DNA from: Phaeosaccion multiseriatum | Taxonomy: Eukaryota > Ochrophyta, other classes | Assembly (NCBI GenBank): GCA_965112735.1 | Contig: OZ218959.1 | Span: 1-64,000, forward strand | Direction: 5' to 3' | DNA: 64,000 nucleotides | Part shown: in pieces, positions 1-13,791 of the stretch | Numbering within the stretch: the stretch's first letter is position 1 | Layout of the letters: each line of letters begins with the position of its first letter | Translations under genes and position numbers: made by a program | Notes under the pieces: generated by a model | What the model saw: the letters and a program-made list of their open reading frames with translations, nothing else | Told to the model about the DNA's origin: nothing | Databases searched by the model: none

Positions 1-3000
1 CCTGGCCTGGCCTGGCCTGGCCACCTGGCCTGGCCTGGCCTGGCCTGGCCTGGCCTGGCCTGGCCTGGCCTGGCCTGGCCTGGCCTGGCCTGGCCTGGCC
101 TGGCCTGGCCTGGCCTGGCCTGGCCTGGCCTGGCCTGGCCTGGCCTGGCCTGGCCTGGCCTGGCCTGGCCTGGCCTGGCCTGGCCTGGCCTGGCCTGGCC
201 TGGCCTGGCCTGGCCTGGCCTGGCCTGGCCTGGCCTGGCCTGGCCTGGCCTGGCCTGGCCTGGCCTGGCCTGGCCTGGCCTGGCCTGGCCTGGCCTGGCC
301 TGGCCTGGCCTGGCCTGGCCTGGCCTGGCCTGGCCTGGCCTGGCCTGGCCTGGCCTGGCCTGGCCTGGCCTGGCCTGGCCTGGCCTGGCCTGGCCTGGCC
401 TGGCCTGGCCTGGCCTGGCCTGGCCTGGCCTGGCCTGGCCTGGCCTGGCCTGGCCTGGCCTGGCCTGGCCTGGCCTGGCCTGGCCTGGCCTGGCCTGGCC
501 TGGCCTGGCCTGGCCTGGCCTGGCCTGGCCTGGCCTGGCCTGGCCTGGCCTGGCCTGGCCTGGCCTGGCCTGGCCTGGCCTGGCCTGGCCTGGCCTGGCC
601 TGGCCTGGCCTGGCCTGGCCTGGCCTGGCCTGGCCTGGCCTGGCCTGGCCTGGCCTGGCCTGGCCTGGCCTGGCCTGGCCTGGCCTGGCCTGGCCTGGCC
701 TGGCCTGGCCTGGCCTGGCCTGGCCTGGCCTGGCCTGGCCTGGCCTGGCCTGGCCTGGCCTGGCCTGGCCTGGCCTGGCCTGGCCTGGCCTGGCCTGGCC
801 TGGCCTGGCCTGGCCTGGCCTGGCCTGGCCTGGCCTGGCCTGGCCTGGCCTGGCCTGGCCTGGCCTGGCCTGGCCTGGCCTGGCCTGGCCTGGCCTGGCC
901 TGGCCTGGCCTGGCCTGGCCTGGCCTGGCCTGGCCTGGCCTGGCCTGGCCTGGCCTGGCCTGGCCTGGCCTGGCCTGGCCTGGCCTGGCCTGGCCTGGCC
1001 TGGCCTGGCCTGGCCTGGCCTGGCCTGGCCTGGCCTGGCCTGGCCTGGCCTGGCCTGGCCTGGCCTGGCCTGGCCTGGCCTGGCCTGGCCTGGCCTGGCC
1101 TGGCCTGGCCTGGCCTGGCCTGGCCTGGCCTGGCCTGGCCTGGCCTGGCCTGGCCTGGCCTGGCCTGGCCTGGCCTGGCCTGGCCTGGCCTGGCCTGGCC
1201 TGGCCTGGCCTGGCCTGGCCTGGCCTGGCCTGGCCTGGCCTGGCCTGGCCTGGCCTGGCCTGGCCTGGCCTGGCCTGGCCTGGCCTGGCCTGGCCTGGCC
1301 TGGCCTGGCCTGGCCTGGCCTGGCCTGGCCTGGCCTGGCCTGGCCTGGCCTGGCCTGGCCTGGCCTGGCCTGGCCTGGCCTGGCCTGGCCTGGCCTGGCC
1401 TGGCCTGGCCTGGCCTGGCCTGGCCTGGCCTGGCCTGGCCTGGCCTGGCCTGGCCTGGCCTGGCCTGGCCTGGCCTGGCCTGGCCTGGCCTGGCCTGGCC
1501 TGGCCTGGCCTGGCCTGGCCTGGCCTGGCCTGGCCTGGCCTGGCCTGGCCTGGCCTGGCCTGGCCTGGCCTGGCCTGGCCTGGCCTGGCCTGGCCTGGCC
1601 TGGCCTGGCCTGGCCTGGCCTGGCCTGGCCTGGCCTGGCCTGGCCTGGCCTGGCCTGGCCTGGCCTGGCCTGGCCTGGCCTGGCCTGGCCTGGCCTGGCC
1701 TGGCCTGGCCTGGCCTGGCCTGGCCTGGCCTGGCCTGGCCTGGCCTGGCCTGGCCTGGCCTGGCCTGGCCTGGCCTGGCCTGGCCTGGCCTGGCCTGGCC
1801 TGGCCTGGCCTGGCCTGGCCTGGCCTGGCCTGGCCTGGCCTGGCCTGGCCTGGCCTGGCCTGGCCTGGCCTGGCCTGGCCTGGCCTGGCCTGGCCTGGCC
1901 TGGCCTGGCCTGGCCTGGCCTGGCCTGGCCTGGCCTGGCCTGGCCTGGCCTGGCCTGGCCTGGCCTGGCCTGGCCTGGCCTGGCCTGGCCTGGCCTGGCC
2001 TGGCCTGGCCTGGCCTGGCCTGGCCTGGCCTGGCCTGGCCTGGCCTGGCCTGGCCTGGCCTGGCCTGGCCTGGCCTGGCCTGGCCTGGCCTGGCCTGGCC
2101 TGGCCTGGCCTGGCCTGGCCTGGCCTGGCCTGGCCTGGCCTGGCCTGGCCTGGCCTGGCCTGGCCTGGCCTGGCCTGGCCTGGCCTGGCCTGGCCTGGCC
2201 TGGCCTGGCCTGGCCTGGCCTGGCCTGGCCTGGCCTGGCCTGGCCTGGCCTGGCCTGGCCTGGCCTGGCCTGGCCTGGCCTGGCCTGGCCTGGCCTGGCC
2301 TGGCCTGGCCTGGCCTGGCCTGGCCTGGCCTGGCCTGGCCTGGCCTGGCCTGGCCTGGCCTGGCCTGGCCTGGCCTGGCCTGGCCTGGCCTGGCCTGGCC
2401 TGGCCTGGCCTGGCCTGGCCTGGCCTGGCCTGGCCTGGCCTGGCCTGGCCTGGCCTGGCCTGGCCTGGCCTGGCCTGGCCTGGCCTGGCCTGGCCTGGCC
2501 TGGCCTGGCCTGGCCTGGCCTGGCCTGGCCTGGCCTGGCCTGGCCTGGCCTGGCCTGGCCTGGCCTGGCCTGGCCTGGCCTGGCCTGGCCTGGCCTGGCC
2601 TGGCCTGGCCTGGCCTGGCCTGGCCTGGCCTGGCCTGGCCTGGCCTGGCCTGGCCTGGCCTGGCCTGGCCTGGCCTGGCCTGGCCTGGCCTGGCCTGGCC
2701 TGGCCTGGCCTGGCCTGGCCTGGCCTGGCCTGGCCTGGCCTGGCCTGGCCTGGCCTGGCCTGGCCTGGCCTGGCCTGGCCTGGCCTGGCCTGGCCTGGCC
2801 TGGCCTGGCCTGGCCTGGCCTGGCCTGGCCTGGCCTGGCCTGGCCTGGCCTGGCCTGGCCTGGCCTGGCCTGGCCTGGCCTGGCCTGGCCTGGCCTGGCC
2901 TGGCCTGGCCTGGCCTGGCCTGGCCTGGCCTGGCCTGGCCTGGCCTGGCCTGGCCTGGCCTGGCCTGGCCTGGCCTGGCCTGGCCTGGCCTGGCCTGGCC

Positions 3001-6000
3001 TGGCCTGGCCTGGCCTGGCCTGGCCTGGCCTGGCCTGGCCTGGCCTGGCCTGGCCTGGCCTGGCCTGGCCTGGCCTGGCCTGGCCTGGCCTGGCCTGGCC
3101 TGGCCTGGCCTGGCCTGGCCTGGCCTGGCCTGGCCTGGCCTGGCCTGGCCTGGCCTGGCCTGGCCTGGCCTGGCCTGGCCTGGCCTGGCCTGGCCTGGCC
3201 TGGCCTGGCCTGGCCTGGCCTGGCCTGGCCTGGCCTGGCCTGGCCTGGCCTGGCCTGGCCTGGCCTGGCCTGGCCTGGCCTGGCCTGGCCTGGCCTGGCC
3301 TGGCCTGGCCTGGCCTGGCCTGGCCTGGCCTGGCCTGGCCTGGCCTGGCCTGGCCTGGCCTGGCCTGGCCTGGCCTGGCCTGGCCTGGCCTGGCCTGGCC
3401 TGGCCTGGCCTGGCCTGGCCTGGCCTGGCCTGGCCTGGCCTGGCCTGGCCTGGCCTGGCCTGGCCTGGCCTGGCCTGGCCTGGCCTGGCCTGGCCTGGCC
3501 TGGCCTGGCCTGGCCTGGCCTGGCCTGGCCTGGCCTGGCCTGGCCTGGCCTGGCCTGGCCTGGCCTGGCCTGGCCTGGCCTGGCCTGGCCTGGCCTGGCC
3601 TGGCCTGGCCTGGCCTGGCCTGGCCTGGCCTGGCCTGGCCTGGCCTGGCCTGGCCTGGCCTGGCCTGGCCTGGCCTGGCCTGGCCTGGCCTGGCCTGGCC
3701 TGGCCTGGCCTGGCCTGGCCTGGCCTGGCCTGGCCTGGCCTGGCCTGGCCTGGCCTGGCCTGGCCTGGCCTGGCCTGGCCTGGCCTGGCCTGGCCTGGCC
3801 TGGCCTGGCCTGGCCTGGCCTGGCCTGGCCTGGCCTGGCCTGGCCTGGCCTGGCCTGGCCTGGCCTGGCCTGGCCTGGCCTGGCCTGGCCTGGCCTGGCC
3901 TGGCCTGGCCTGGCCTGGCCTGGCCTGGCCTGGCCTGGCCTGGCCTGGCCTGGCCTGGCCTGGCCTGGCCTGGCCTGGCCTGGCCTGGCCTGGCCTGGCC
4001 TGGCCTGGCCTGGCCTGGCCTGGCCTGGCCTGGCCTGGCCTGGCCTGGCCTGGCCTGGCCTGGCCTGGCCTGGCCTGGCCTGGCCTGGCCTGGCCTGGCC
4101 TGGCCTGGCCTGGCCTGGCCTGGCCTGGCCTGGCCTGGCCTGGCCTGGCCTGGCCTGGCCTGGCCTGGCCTGGCCTGGCCTGGCCTGGCCTGGCCTGGCC
4201 TGGCCTGGCCTGGCCTGGCCTGGCCTGGCCTGGCCTGGCCTGGCCTGGCCTGGCCTGGCCTGGCCTGGCCTGGCCTGGCCTGGCCTGGCCTGGCCTGGCC
4301 TGGCCTGGCCTGGCCTGGCCTGGCCTGGCCTGGCCTGGCCTGGCCTGGCCTGGCCTGGCCTGGCCTGGCCTGGCCTGGCCTGGCCTGGCCTGGCCTGGCC
4401 TGGCCTGGCCTGGCCTGGCCTGGCCTGGCCTGGCCTGGCCTGGCCTGGCCTGGCCTGGCCTGGCCTGGCCTGGCCTGGCCTGGCCTGGCCTGGCCTGGCC
4501 TGGCCTGGCCTGGCCTGGCCTGGCCTGGCCTGGCCTGGCCTGGCCTGGCCTGGCCTGGCCTGGCCTGGCCTGGCCTGGCCTGGCCTGGCCTGGCCTGGCC
4601 TGGCCTGGCCTGGCCTGGCCTGGCCTGGCCTGGCCTGGCCTGGCCTGGCCTGGCCTGGCCTGGCCTGGCCTGGCCTGGCCTGGCCTGGCCTGGCCTGGCC
4701 TGGCCTGGCCTGGCCTGGCCTGGCCTGGCCTGGCCTGGCCTGGCCTGGCCTGGCCTGGCCTGGCCTGGCCTGGCCTGGCCTGGCCTGGCCTGGCCTGGCC
4801 TGGCCTGGCCTGGCCTGGCCTGGCCTGGCCTGGCCTGGCCTGGCCTGGCCTGGCCTGGCCTGGCCTGGCCTGGCCTGGCCTGGCCTGGCCTGGCCTGGCC
4901 TGGCCTGGCCTGGCCTGGCCTGGCCTGGCCTGGCCTGGCCTGGCCTGGCCTGGCCTGGCCTGGCCTGGCCTGGCCTGGCCTGGCCTGGCCTGGCCTGGCC
5001 TGGCCTGGCCTGGCCTGGCCTGGCCTGGCCTGGCCTGGCCTGGCCTGGCCTGGCCTGGCCTGGCCTGGCCTGGCCTGGCCTGGCCTGGCCTGGCCTGGCC
5101 TGGCCTGGCCTGGCCTGGCCTGGCCTGGCCTGGCCTGGCCTGGCCTGGCCTGGCCTGGCCTGGCCTGGCCTGGCCTGGCCTGGCCTGGCCTGGCCTGGCC
5201 TGGCCTGGCCTGGCCTGGCCTGGCCTGGCCTGGCCTGGCCTGGCCTGGCCTGGCCTGGCCTGGCCTGGCCTGGCCTGGCCTGGCCTGGCCTGGCCTGGCC
5301 TGGCCTGGCCTGGCCTGGCCTGGCCTGGCCTGGCCTGGCCTGGCCTGGCCTGGCCTGGCCTGGCCTGGCCTGGCCTGGCCTGGCCTGGCCTGGCCTGGCC
5401 TGGCCTGGCCTGGCCTGGCCTGGCCTGGCCTGGCCTGGCCTGGCCTGGCCTGGCCTGGCCTGGCCTGGCCTGGCCTGGCCTGGCCTGGCCTGGCCTGGCC
5501 TGGCCTGGCCTGGCCTGGCCTGGCCTGGCCTGGCCTGGCCTGGCCTGGCCTGGCCTGGCCTGGCCTGGCCTGGCCTGGCCTGGCCTGGCCTGGCCTGGCC
5601 TGGCCTGGCCTGGCCTGGCCTGGCCTGGCCTGGCCTGGCCTGGCCTGGCCTGGCCTGGCCTGGCCTGGCCTGGCCTGGCCTGGCCTGGCCTGGCCTGGCC
5701 TGGCCTGGCCTGGCCTGGCCTGGCCTGGCCTGGCCTGGCCTGGCCTGGCCTGGCCTGGCCTGGCCTGGCCTGGCCTGGCCTGGCCTGGCCTGGCCTGGCC
5801 TGGCCTGGCCTGGCCTGGCCTGGCCTGGCCTGGCCTGGCCTGGCCTGGCCTGGCCTGGCCTGGCCTGGCCTGGCCTGGCCTGGCCTGGCCTGGCCTGGCC
5901 TGGCCTGGCCTGGCCTGGCCTGGCCTGGCCTGGCCTGGCCTGGCCTGGCCTGGCCTGGCCTGGCCTGGCCTGGCCTGGCCTGGCCTGGCCTGGCCTGGCC

Positions 6001-8076
6001 TGGCCTGGCCTGGCCTGGCCTGGCCTGGCCTGGCCTGGCCTGGCCTGGCCTGGCCTGGCCTGGCCTGGCCTGGCCTGGCCTGGCCTGGCCTGGCCTGGCC
6101 TGGCCTGGCCTGGCCTGGCCTGGCCTGGCCTGGCCTGGCCTGGCCTGGCCTGGCCTGGCCTGGCCTGGCCTGGCCTGGCCTGGCCTGGCCTGGCCTGGCC
6201 TGGCCTGGCCTGGCCTGGCCTGGCCTGGCCTGGCCTGGCCTGGCCTGGCCTGGCCTGGCCTGGCCTGGCCTGGCCTGGCCTGGCCTGGCCTGGCCTGGCC
6301 TGGCCTGGCCTGGCCTGGCCTGGCCTGGCCTGGCCTGGCCTGGCCTGGCCTGGCCTGGCCTGGCCTGGCCTGGCCTGGCCTGGCCTGGCCTGGCCTGGCC
6401 TGGCCTGGCCTGGCCTGGCCTGGCCTGGCCTGGCCTGGCCTGGCCTGGCCTGGCCTGGCCTGGCCTGGCCTGGCCTGGCCTGGCCTGGCCTGGCCTGGCC
6501 TGGCCTGGCCTGGCCTGGCCTGGCCTGGCCTGGCCTGGCCTGGCCTGGCCTGGCCTGGCCTGGCCTGGCCTGGCCTGGCCTGGCCTGGCCTGGCCTGGCC
6601 TGGCCTGGCCTGGCCTGGCCTGGCCTGGCCTGGCCTGGCCTGGCCTGGCCTGGCCTGGCCTGGCCTGGCCTGGCCTGGCCTGGCCTGGCCTGGCCTGGCC
6701 TGGCCTGGCCTGGCCTGGCCTGGCCTGGCCTGGCCTGGCCTGGCCTGGCCTGGCCTGGCCTGGCCTGGCCTGGCCTGGCCTGGCCTGGCCTGGCCTGGCC
6801 TGGCCTGGCCTGGCCTGGCCTGGCCTGGCCTGGCCTGGCCTGGCCTGGCCTGGCCTGGCCTGGCCTGGCCTGGCCTGGCCTGGCCTGGCCTGGCCTGGCC
6901 TGGCCTGGCCTGGCCTGGCCTGGCCTGGCCTGGCCTGGCCTGGCCTGGCCTGGCCTGGCCTGGCCTGGCCTGGCCTGGCCTGGCCTGGCCTGGCCTGGCC
7001 TGGCCTGGCCTGGCCTGGCCTGGCCTGGCCTGGCCTGGCCTGGCCTGGCCTGGCCTGGCCTGGCCTGGCCTGGCCTGGCCTGGCCTGGCCTGGCCTGGCC
7101 TGGCCTGGCCTGGCCTGGCCTGGCCTGGCCTGGCCTGGCCTGGCCTGGCCTGGCCTGGCCTGGCCTGGCCTGGCCTGGCCTGGCCTGGCCTGGCCTGGCC
7201 TGGCCTGGCCTGGCCTGGCCTGGCCTGGCCTGGCCTGGCCTGGCCTGGCCTGGCCTGGCCTGGCCTGGCCTGGCCTGGCCTGGCCTGGCCTGGCCTGGCC
7301 TGGCCTGGCCTGGCCTGGCCTGGCCTGGCCTGGCCTGGCCTGGCCTGGCCTGGCCTGGCCTGGCCTGGCCTGGCCTGGCCTGGCCTGGCCTGGCCTGGCC
7401 TGGCCTGGCCTGGCCTGGCCTGGCCTGGCCTGGCCTGGCCTGGCCTGGCCTGGCCTGGCCTGGCCTGGCCTGGCCTGGCCTGGCCTGGCCTGGCCTGGCC
7501 TGGCCTGGCCTGGCCTGGCCTGGCCTGGCCTGGCCTGGCCTGGCCTGGCCTGGCCTGGCCTGGCCTGGCCTGGCCTGGCCTGGCCTGGCCTGGCCTGGCC
7601 TGGCCTGGCCTGGCCTGGCCTGGCCTGGCCTGGCCTGGCCTGGCCTGGCCTGGCCTGGCCTGGCCTGGCCTGGCCTGGCCTGGCCTGGCCTGGCCTGGCC
7701 TGGCCTGGCCTGGCCTGGCCTGGCCTGGCCTGGCCTGGCCTGGCCTGGCCTGGCCTGGCCTGGCCTGGCCTGGCCTGGCCTGGCCTGGCCTGGCCTGGCC
7801 TGGCCTGGCCTGGCCTGGCCTGGCCTGGCCTGGCCTGGCCTGGCCTGGCCTGGCCTGGCCTGGCCTGGCCTGGCCTGGCCTGGCCTGGCCTGGCCTGGCC
7901 TGGCCTGGCCTGGCCTGGCCTGGCCTGGCCTGGCCTGGCCTGGCCTGGCCTGGCCTGGCCTGGCCTGGCCTGGCCTGGCCTGGCCTGGCCTGGCCTGGCC
8001 TGGCCTGGCCTGGCCTGGCCTGGCCCTGGCCCTGGCCTGGCCTGGCCTGGCCCTGGCCTGGCCTGGCCTGGCCTGG
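1..8076. repeat. (CCTGG)n pentanucleotide array distal to the telomere
   Basis: About 8 kb of the 5-mer CCTGG (TGGCC in another register), essentially perfect except for one break near position 22 and a few six-base CCCTGG units at 8024-8055, just before the telomere tract. It has no stop codons in several frames but no sign of coding. A tract this uniform outside a telomere is unexpected. CCCTGG is a reported nanopore miscall of CCCTAA, so a basecalling and polishing artefact is a leading explanation. A genuine satellite cannot be excluded. Confidence 0.95.
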
Positions 8077-8219
8077 CCTAACCCTAACCCTAACCCTAAC
8101 CCTAACCCTAACCCTAACCCTAACCCTAACCCTAACCCTAACCCTAACCCTAACCCTAACCCTAACCCTAACCCTAACCCTAACCCTAACCCTAACCCTA
8201 ACCCTAACCCTAACCCTAA
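8077..8219. repeat. telomeric repeat (CCCTAA)n
   Basis: About 24 uninterrupted copies of CCCTAA in the orientation expected at a left chromosome end (the G-rich TTAGGG strand points outward). The inner junction abuts retrotransposon coding sequence directly, with no subtelomeric spacer. Confidence 0.95.
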
Positions 8220-11200
8220 GTGTCCGGGCCTGTACACAATGTCCATGTCATACTCCTGTAGCTGAGTGATGTACCTCTCCTGACGCCTCGACTTCAGCTC
8301 CTTTTGAGTAAACAGATAGCTGAGGGCTGCATGATCCGTCTCCAGCACAAAAGGTACTCCACAATGCAGCCAAGGTCTGAAGTGAGCCACAGCCGCTACC
8401 ACCGCCAACGCCTCCTTATCATAGACTCCATAGTTGCGCTCTCTAGGCTCCATGGTCCTGCTCCAGTAGCCAAGTATCTCCTCTGACTGGCTGTTTCCCT
8501 CCCCCCTGACCTGGAACAGGGCACCACCGACAGCAAAGTCACTCGCATCCGTGCGTAGGACGAGTCGTACCTCTTGCGATCGAATAGCTGCGACGTTGGG
8601 CTGAGCAAGGATAGGAGCACGCTGTAACAGGGTCTTGACGTGAAGGAAGGTAGCCTGCTGATCCTCCCCCCACTCCCAGAGCTGCTCCTTACGCTGTAGA
8701 CAGGCAAGTGGTTCTACAATCGTCGCCAGGTCGGGGATGAAGTCGCGGTAGAAATTGACCGTCATAAGGAAACTCTTGAGCTCACTGACCGTGGTGGGCG
8801 GGGCCATCTCAATAATGGCACGAACTTTCTCATCGTTGGGGATGCGACCTCCAGCAGAGACGGTGTGCCCGAGGAAGCGAAGGCGACGGGCTGCGAAGGT
8901 GCACTTGCTGGGCTTGAGCTTGAGCCCAGCGCGACCAAGACGAGTCAGCACCACATCCAAGTCCTTGAGGTGTTGCTCGAACGTGCGGGAGTAGACAATG
9001 ACGTCATCGATATAGGCCAGGGCGCTACTCCAAAGCACGTCAGATCCAAGGGTGAGCTGCATGAGTCGCTGAAAGGTGGAAGGCATGTTCATCAACCCCT
9101 GCGCCCCCCGAGTCCACTGGTACGTCCCCCACCTCGTCTGAAAAGCAGTCGTGTGACGGCTCTCAGGCGTGAGCGGAATGTTCCAATACCCACTGACTAC
9201 GTCCATGGTTGAGAACCACTCCGCCCCATCCAAAGCTGCAAACACCTCCTCAAAGAGCGGTAAAGCATAGCCATCCACCCCACTGCCATACTTCCTTACC
9301 GCCTCGTTGACTGCCCGCAAATCTTGCACCACCCGCAGGCTGCCATCCGGCTTGGGCACGAGAAGCAAAGGGCTGTTCCAAGCTGAGGTGGAGGGCTCCA
9401 CCACTCCGAGTCGGCGGAGCTTCTGGAGCTCCTCCCACAAAACCTCCAACTCCTTGATCGAGTAGCGCCGCAAGCGTTGCCGCACAGGAGGGGCAGCACC
9501 CACGTCCACATGATGATGCACGAGGTCAGTCCGTCCAAGCTCACCATCCTTGGAGAAGAGGCCAGCAGCTACATGAGGACGTAACAGATCCTGCAGCGCG
9601 GCACGCTGAGTCGTAGACAGCTCCGCACCCAAGTGGAAAGAGGCAGCCTGGAGCTCAGCCTCCAATTGCACACGCTGCGCCTCCGTAGACGGGGGCTGCA
9701 CCGAGGGAGGCGGCACTGCTGAGGGCTGCTCTACCTGCTGTTGCTGCTCTGCCTGCGGTTGCTGCTCTACCTGCTGGTACTGCTCTGCCTGCTGTTGCTG
9801 CTCTGTCTGCTGTTGCTGCTCTGCCTGCTGTTGCTGCTCTGTCTGCTGTTGCTGCTCTGCCTGTTGGTGCTGGTAAAAAGAAGCCGCAGCATGCTCCTCA
9901 TTGACGCCACAGATACACAGGGAAGAGCAGGCACACGGCGGAGCATCATCTGCAATGGAGGCTTCCGTAGAAGGAGGCACCTCCGAAGCATGCAGAGCGG
10001 ACTCAACCTGTGCCGTGCTCGAAGGACTGCGTGTGTCAAAGGGGTGCAGGTATGCCACCGTAGAATGTGGGCGAAGCACGCCCTTGGTGAGGCCCGTGCA
10101 GTGCGCGGTGCAGTAGGTAGTGCCGACCTCCGGGGCCATCCCGTCCACGATGCCATGCTCATCCACTCGACACACTGCGCTGCCAACGACCAACCCGCCT
10201 GAACCCACATCATGCGGCAGAAGAGCGTAGGTACCTGCCGGGAGAGAGTGCGCTGCTTGAAGTCGAAGAGTACAACGTCGCGGGCGAGAGAGGTCCACAG
10301 CCTGCGTCAACTTGAGAGCCGTACCTCGCTGCACTGAGTAAGGCTGAGATAGTACGCCATACACTGAGTCAAGCAACGCGCAAGTCTCCGGGGCTGAAGA
10401 GGCTCCAGCAGACGCTCCAGCGACACCATCAGGCTCCGAAGGCGGAGCCTCTCCAGCAGGCGCTCCGGTGACACCATCAGGCTCCGAAGGCGAAGCCTCT
10501 CCAGCAGGCGCTCCAGTGACACCACCAGGCTCCGAAGGCGAAGTAGCAGGCGCCTCTCCGTTCGCAGAAGGGGCCACAACGTTCTCGAAGAAGGCCGTCC
10601 ATGCCACAGGTCCATCAATATCCGGCTCTCGAGGCGAGGAAGGGGCCGCACGTTGCTCGGAGCCAACGTAAGTGAATAGGCCTGTATGAGAAGAGGGGGT
10701 CAAAGGTAGCACAGGGGGTGGCTCTGGAGGGGGGCGGAGCACCACCTGGTCAGGGGTGGTGCTGTCAGTGTTACCCTCCAGCGCAGCCGCCAGCGCCAGC
10801 AGAGTGACCTTGCGAGAGTGCACCGTCTCCCCTTCCGCATCCTCCTCCCACTCTGACTCCAACGCCGGAATGCGGAACTCATTGACCAGCTCCTCCATAT
10901 GCGATGGTTGAAACACTGACTCCTTAGGCGCCTCCACTGCCAGTGCCGCATGTATCTCTGCTGAGGAAGGAAGATGAGAGGTGACAGTGATTAGCTGGGG
11001 CTTGAGTGAGCCCTGAGGTCCTCCACCCCCTCCCATGGCCCCTCCCGTCGAAGCCCCCGGGGCTGCTCCGTGGCTCTGATCACGGGCGCTGTCCATGGCG
11101 GCTCCAATGGTGCGATGATCAAAGATGGGTGTGATTTGCTGGCCATCCTTGGCGTGCACGCCAGTGGTGAGGTTGAGGCTGAGCCCCGCCTGCTTGAGAG

Positions 11201-13161
11201 TCTCATAGCCCACAATAACCCCCCAACCAAGAGTGTCCAGAACGTCGAACCGCATTGGGAAAGAGGCAGAGCCAAGATGAACATCCACCAGGAAGGACGA
11301 GTCCAAGACCTGCTTGTGGCCCGACAGCCCAGCGACAAAGGGGCGTGAGGGACGAGTCTCGGACTGACGCAGAGACCGCAGTACCGCCTGATCGCCTGAG
11401 CTAGCCACCTCGGCGAGGATATGCTGCGCCAAAAGCCGGCCCATCAGGCTCGTGCCCCCACCCGTATCGAGAAGCGCGACTTGAGGCTCCGACAGGTTGG
11501 CAAGTCGACATACCGCCATCGCGACCTGAGGTAGTGAAGACGGGTCCGTACGACTGGTGACCGAGCGGCTCCATTCCATGGGTGTGCGAGTGCGCTGGGC
11601 CAGGCGTGGAGCCTCGCAAGTACGATCACCCGTGATGGCGTTGAGAGAAGAGAACTGATACACCTCCCCCGCCGCAGCAGCGCTGTCCTCCACATCATAG
11701 CAATGTACGTCACAGTCGAAACATCCGCCCCACTCGCCATCCTCGCCATCCATGAAGAAGGAAGAGGCGCCCGACTGATCCATAGGGCGAAAAGCGGTAC
11801 GTGGGTCACCACGAGAAGGCCCACGGGAGGAGCGACCATAGTGCCCCCCTCCCCGTGAGGGAAACCCTCCACGAGCCCCACCGTATCCTCCATCTCTACG
11901 CATACCCCGCATATCCCCAGACCCTTGCATGCTCCGCTGTACAATCCCGGTGCCACGGCGAGCGTCCATGTTGCTATCCAAGCGCTGCTGCATGAGACTC
12001 ACCATCTGTGTCAGCTTGTCCACCTGATCCTGAGAGGCTGAAGGAACAGCGGGAGCAGAAGAGGTCGACAGCGGCTCACCAGCAGTGGCAGCGAGGGCGA
12101 AGGAGTTGTGACTCCGACGTCCTCGAGCCTGCTGGCTTGACTCCACCTGTCGACGTGCGGGCGCCTCCTTCCGCTCCTCCTGATGTAGCGCCTCGACAAT
12201 CGCTTCAATCGTGAGATGGTCCTTCTCCAGTAGGTGCGTGAGCTTATCTTCCGCAGAGCGCCCATTGATAGTGGTGTCAGCCTTCTGTTCTCCGCATTTG
12301 ACGAGATAGGCCTCCCGCTGATGAATAAGCCCTTGGAGCTCCCGCAGGATATGGTGACGTCCCGTTGAGCTGCTAGAGGTCGCTGAAGTAGAAGGAGAGC
12401 GCTCGGTCGCCGTGAGGAGCTGTTGAAGGAAAGAGGCCCCATGACGGGCCTCCAACAGCACCCGCGTGTTGTTGCTCCTGGGGAGCGAGTGATTGAGGTG
12501 GTGTGACTCACGAAAGTGGGTAAGTAAGTCGTCGGAGAACTGGCGAAACGTCTCCTTATCCTCCCACACCCGTTGTTGCAGCGCCGCTGAGTGCATGCCT
12601 TGAAGCGCCGCCGCCGGAAACCGTGTAAGGAAACCGTTGAGCATGCGCCCCAAAGTCACCCACTCATTATCGCCGCTGGTCTTTGCTATCTCCAGTGCCA
12701 CCCACCCCCGAGCATCGGAACCCACCATCAAGTATTGGAACAGTGCCTGGACGCTGAAAGGGTTCGGAAACCTCATCGCCTGGAGCTCCGTCACCGCGTC
12801 AAGTGACTCCTTGCAGTTACCAGCACGCCCCGCTGTTTTCAGGTGGTGCAGTGCCAATTCTTGAGCATCCTTATCGAAGGCAAAAGGGGACAGAGCTGAG
12901 CGGAGGAGTCCAGTGAGGAAGAGCTCCGAATTGGACTGGATACTGGTGACACCCCGTGGAAGTGCCTTGCTCGGGTCCAGCTGCTCCGTATCCTCTGGTG
13001 ACTTGAAGGCCACCAACCCCCCCTGCTTGCTCAGACTGGACACATCGACCGAAGGAGGAGACTGCTGTTGATCTACTGCCTGGAGACGCTGAGACGTTGA
13101 AGGGGGCTGAGACGACTGCAGCGGCTGATGCTGCGGCTGCTGCAGCTGCTGCTGGTGATGA

Positions 13162-13215
<54 letters not shown>

Positions 13216-13329
13216 CGCTGCTGCTGCTGAGGCTGAGAGTGGAAGGCGGGCTGAGAAGGTTGCAGCGGCGGATGCTGTGGCTGCTGCTGTTGCTGCGGTG
13301 TCGGCTGTAGCTGCTGCTGCTGCTGCTGC

Positions 13330-13452
<123 letters not shown>

Positions 13453-13702
13453 GGCTGCTGCGGCTGCGTCTGCTGTTGCTGCTGCTGCTGAGGCTGAGAT
13501 TGCTGAGGCTGCTGCCGCGACCTTGTAGACGAACGCTGTTGAGTGCGTCCGCGTGATGGAGAAGGAGTCCGCTCCATAAGCTGAGGAGTGGGAGAGGACT
13601 GTCGGCGAGGAAGGAGAGCGGCGAACTCAGCAAAGTGGTCCCTCAGTTCAGCGCGCATGTCGGCGACCTCGCTGCGGAGATCGTCCATTTCCGCTTGTAC
13701 AT

Positions 13703-13791
13703 TGTTAGAAGTCGTGCTTTTGCTAGACTGGTACCTACCCTCTGAATTCAGACCGGGAGGTACCAGTCTAGCAAAAGCACGACCTCTAACA
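13703..13791. repeat. 89-bp palindrome, copy 1
   Basis: Begins TGTTAGAAGTCGTGCTTTTG and ends with its reverse complement. The arms are about 36 bp and nearly perfect; the centre CTCTGAATTCAGACC holds an EcoRI-like core. The right arm has one T-to-C change. Confidence 0.85.
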
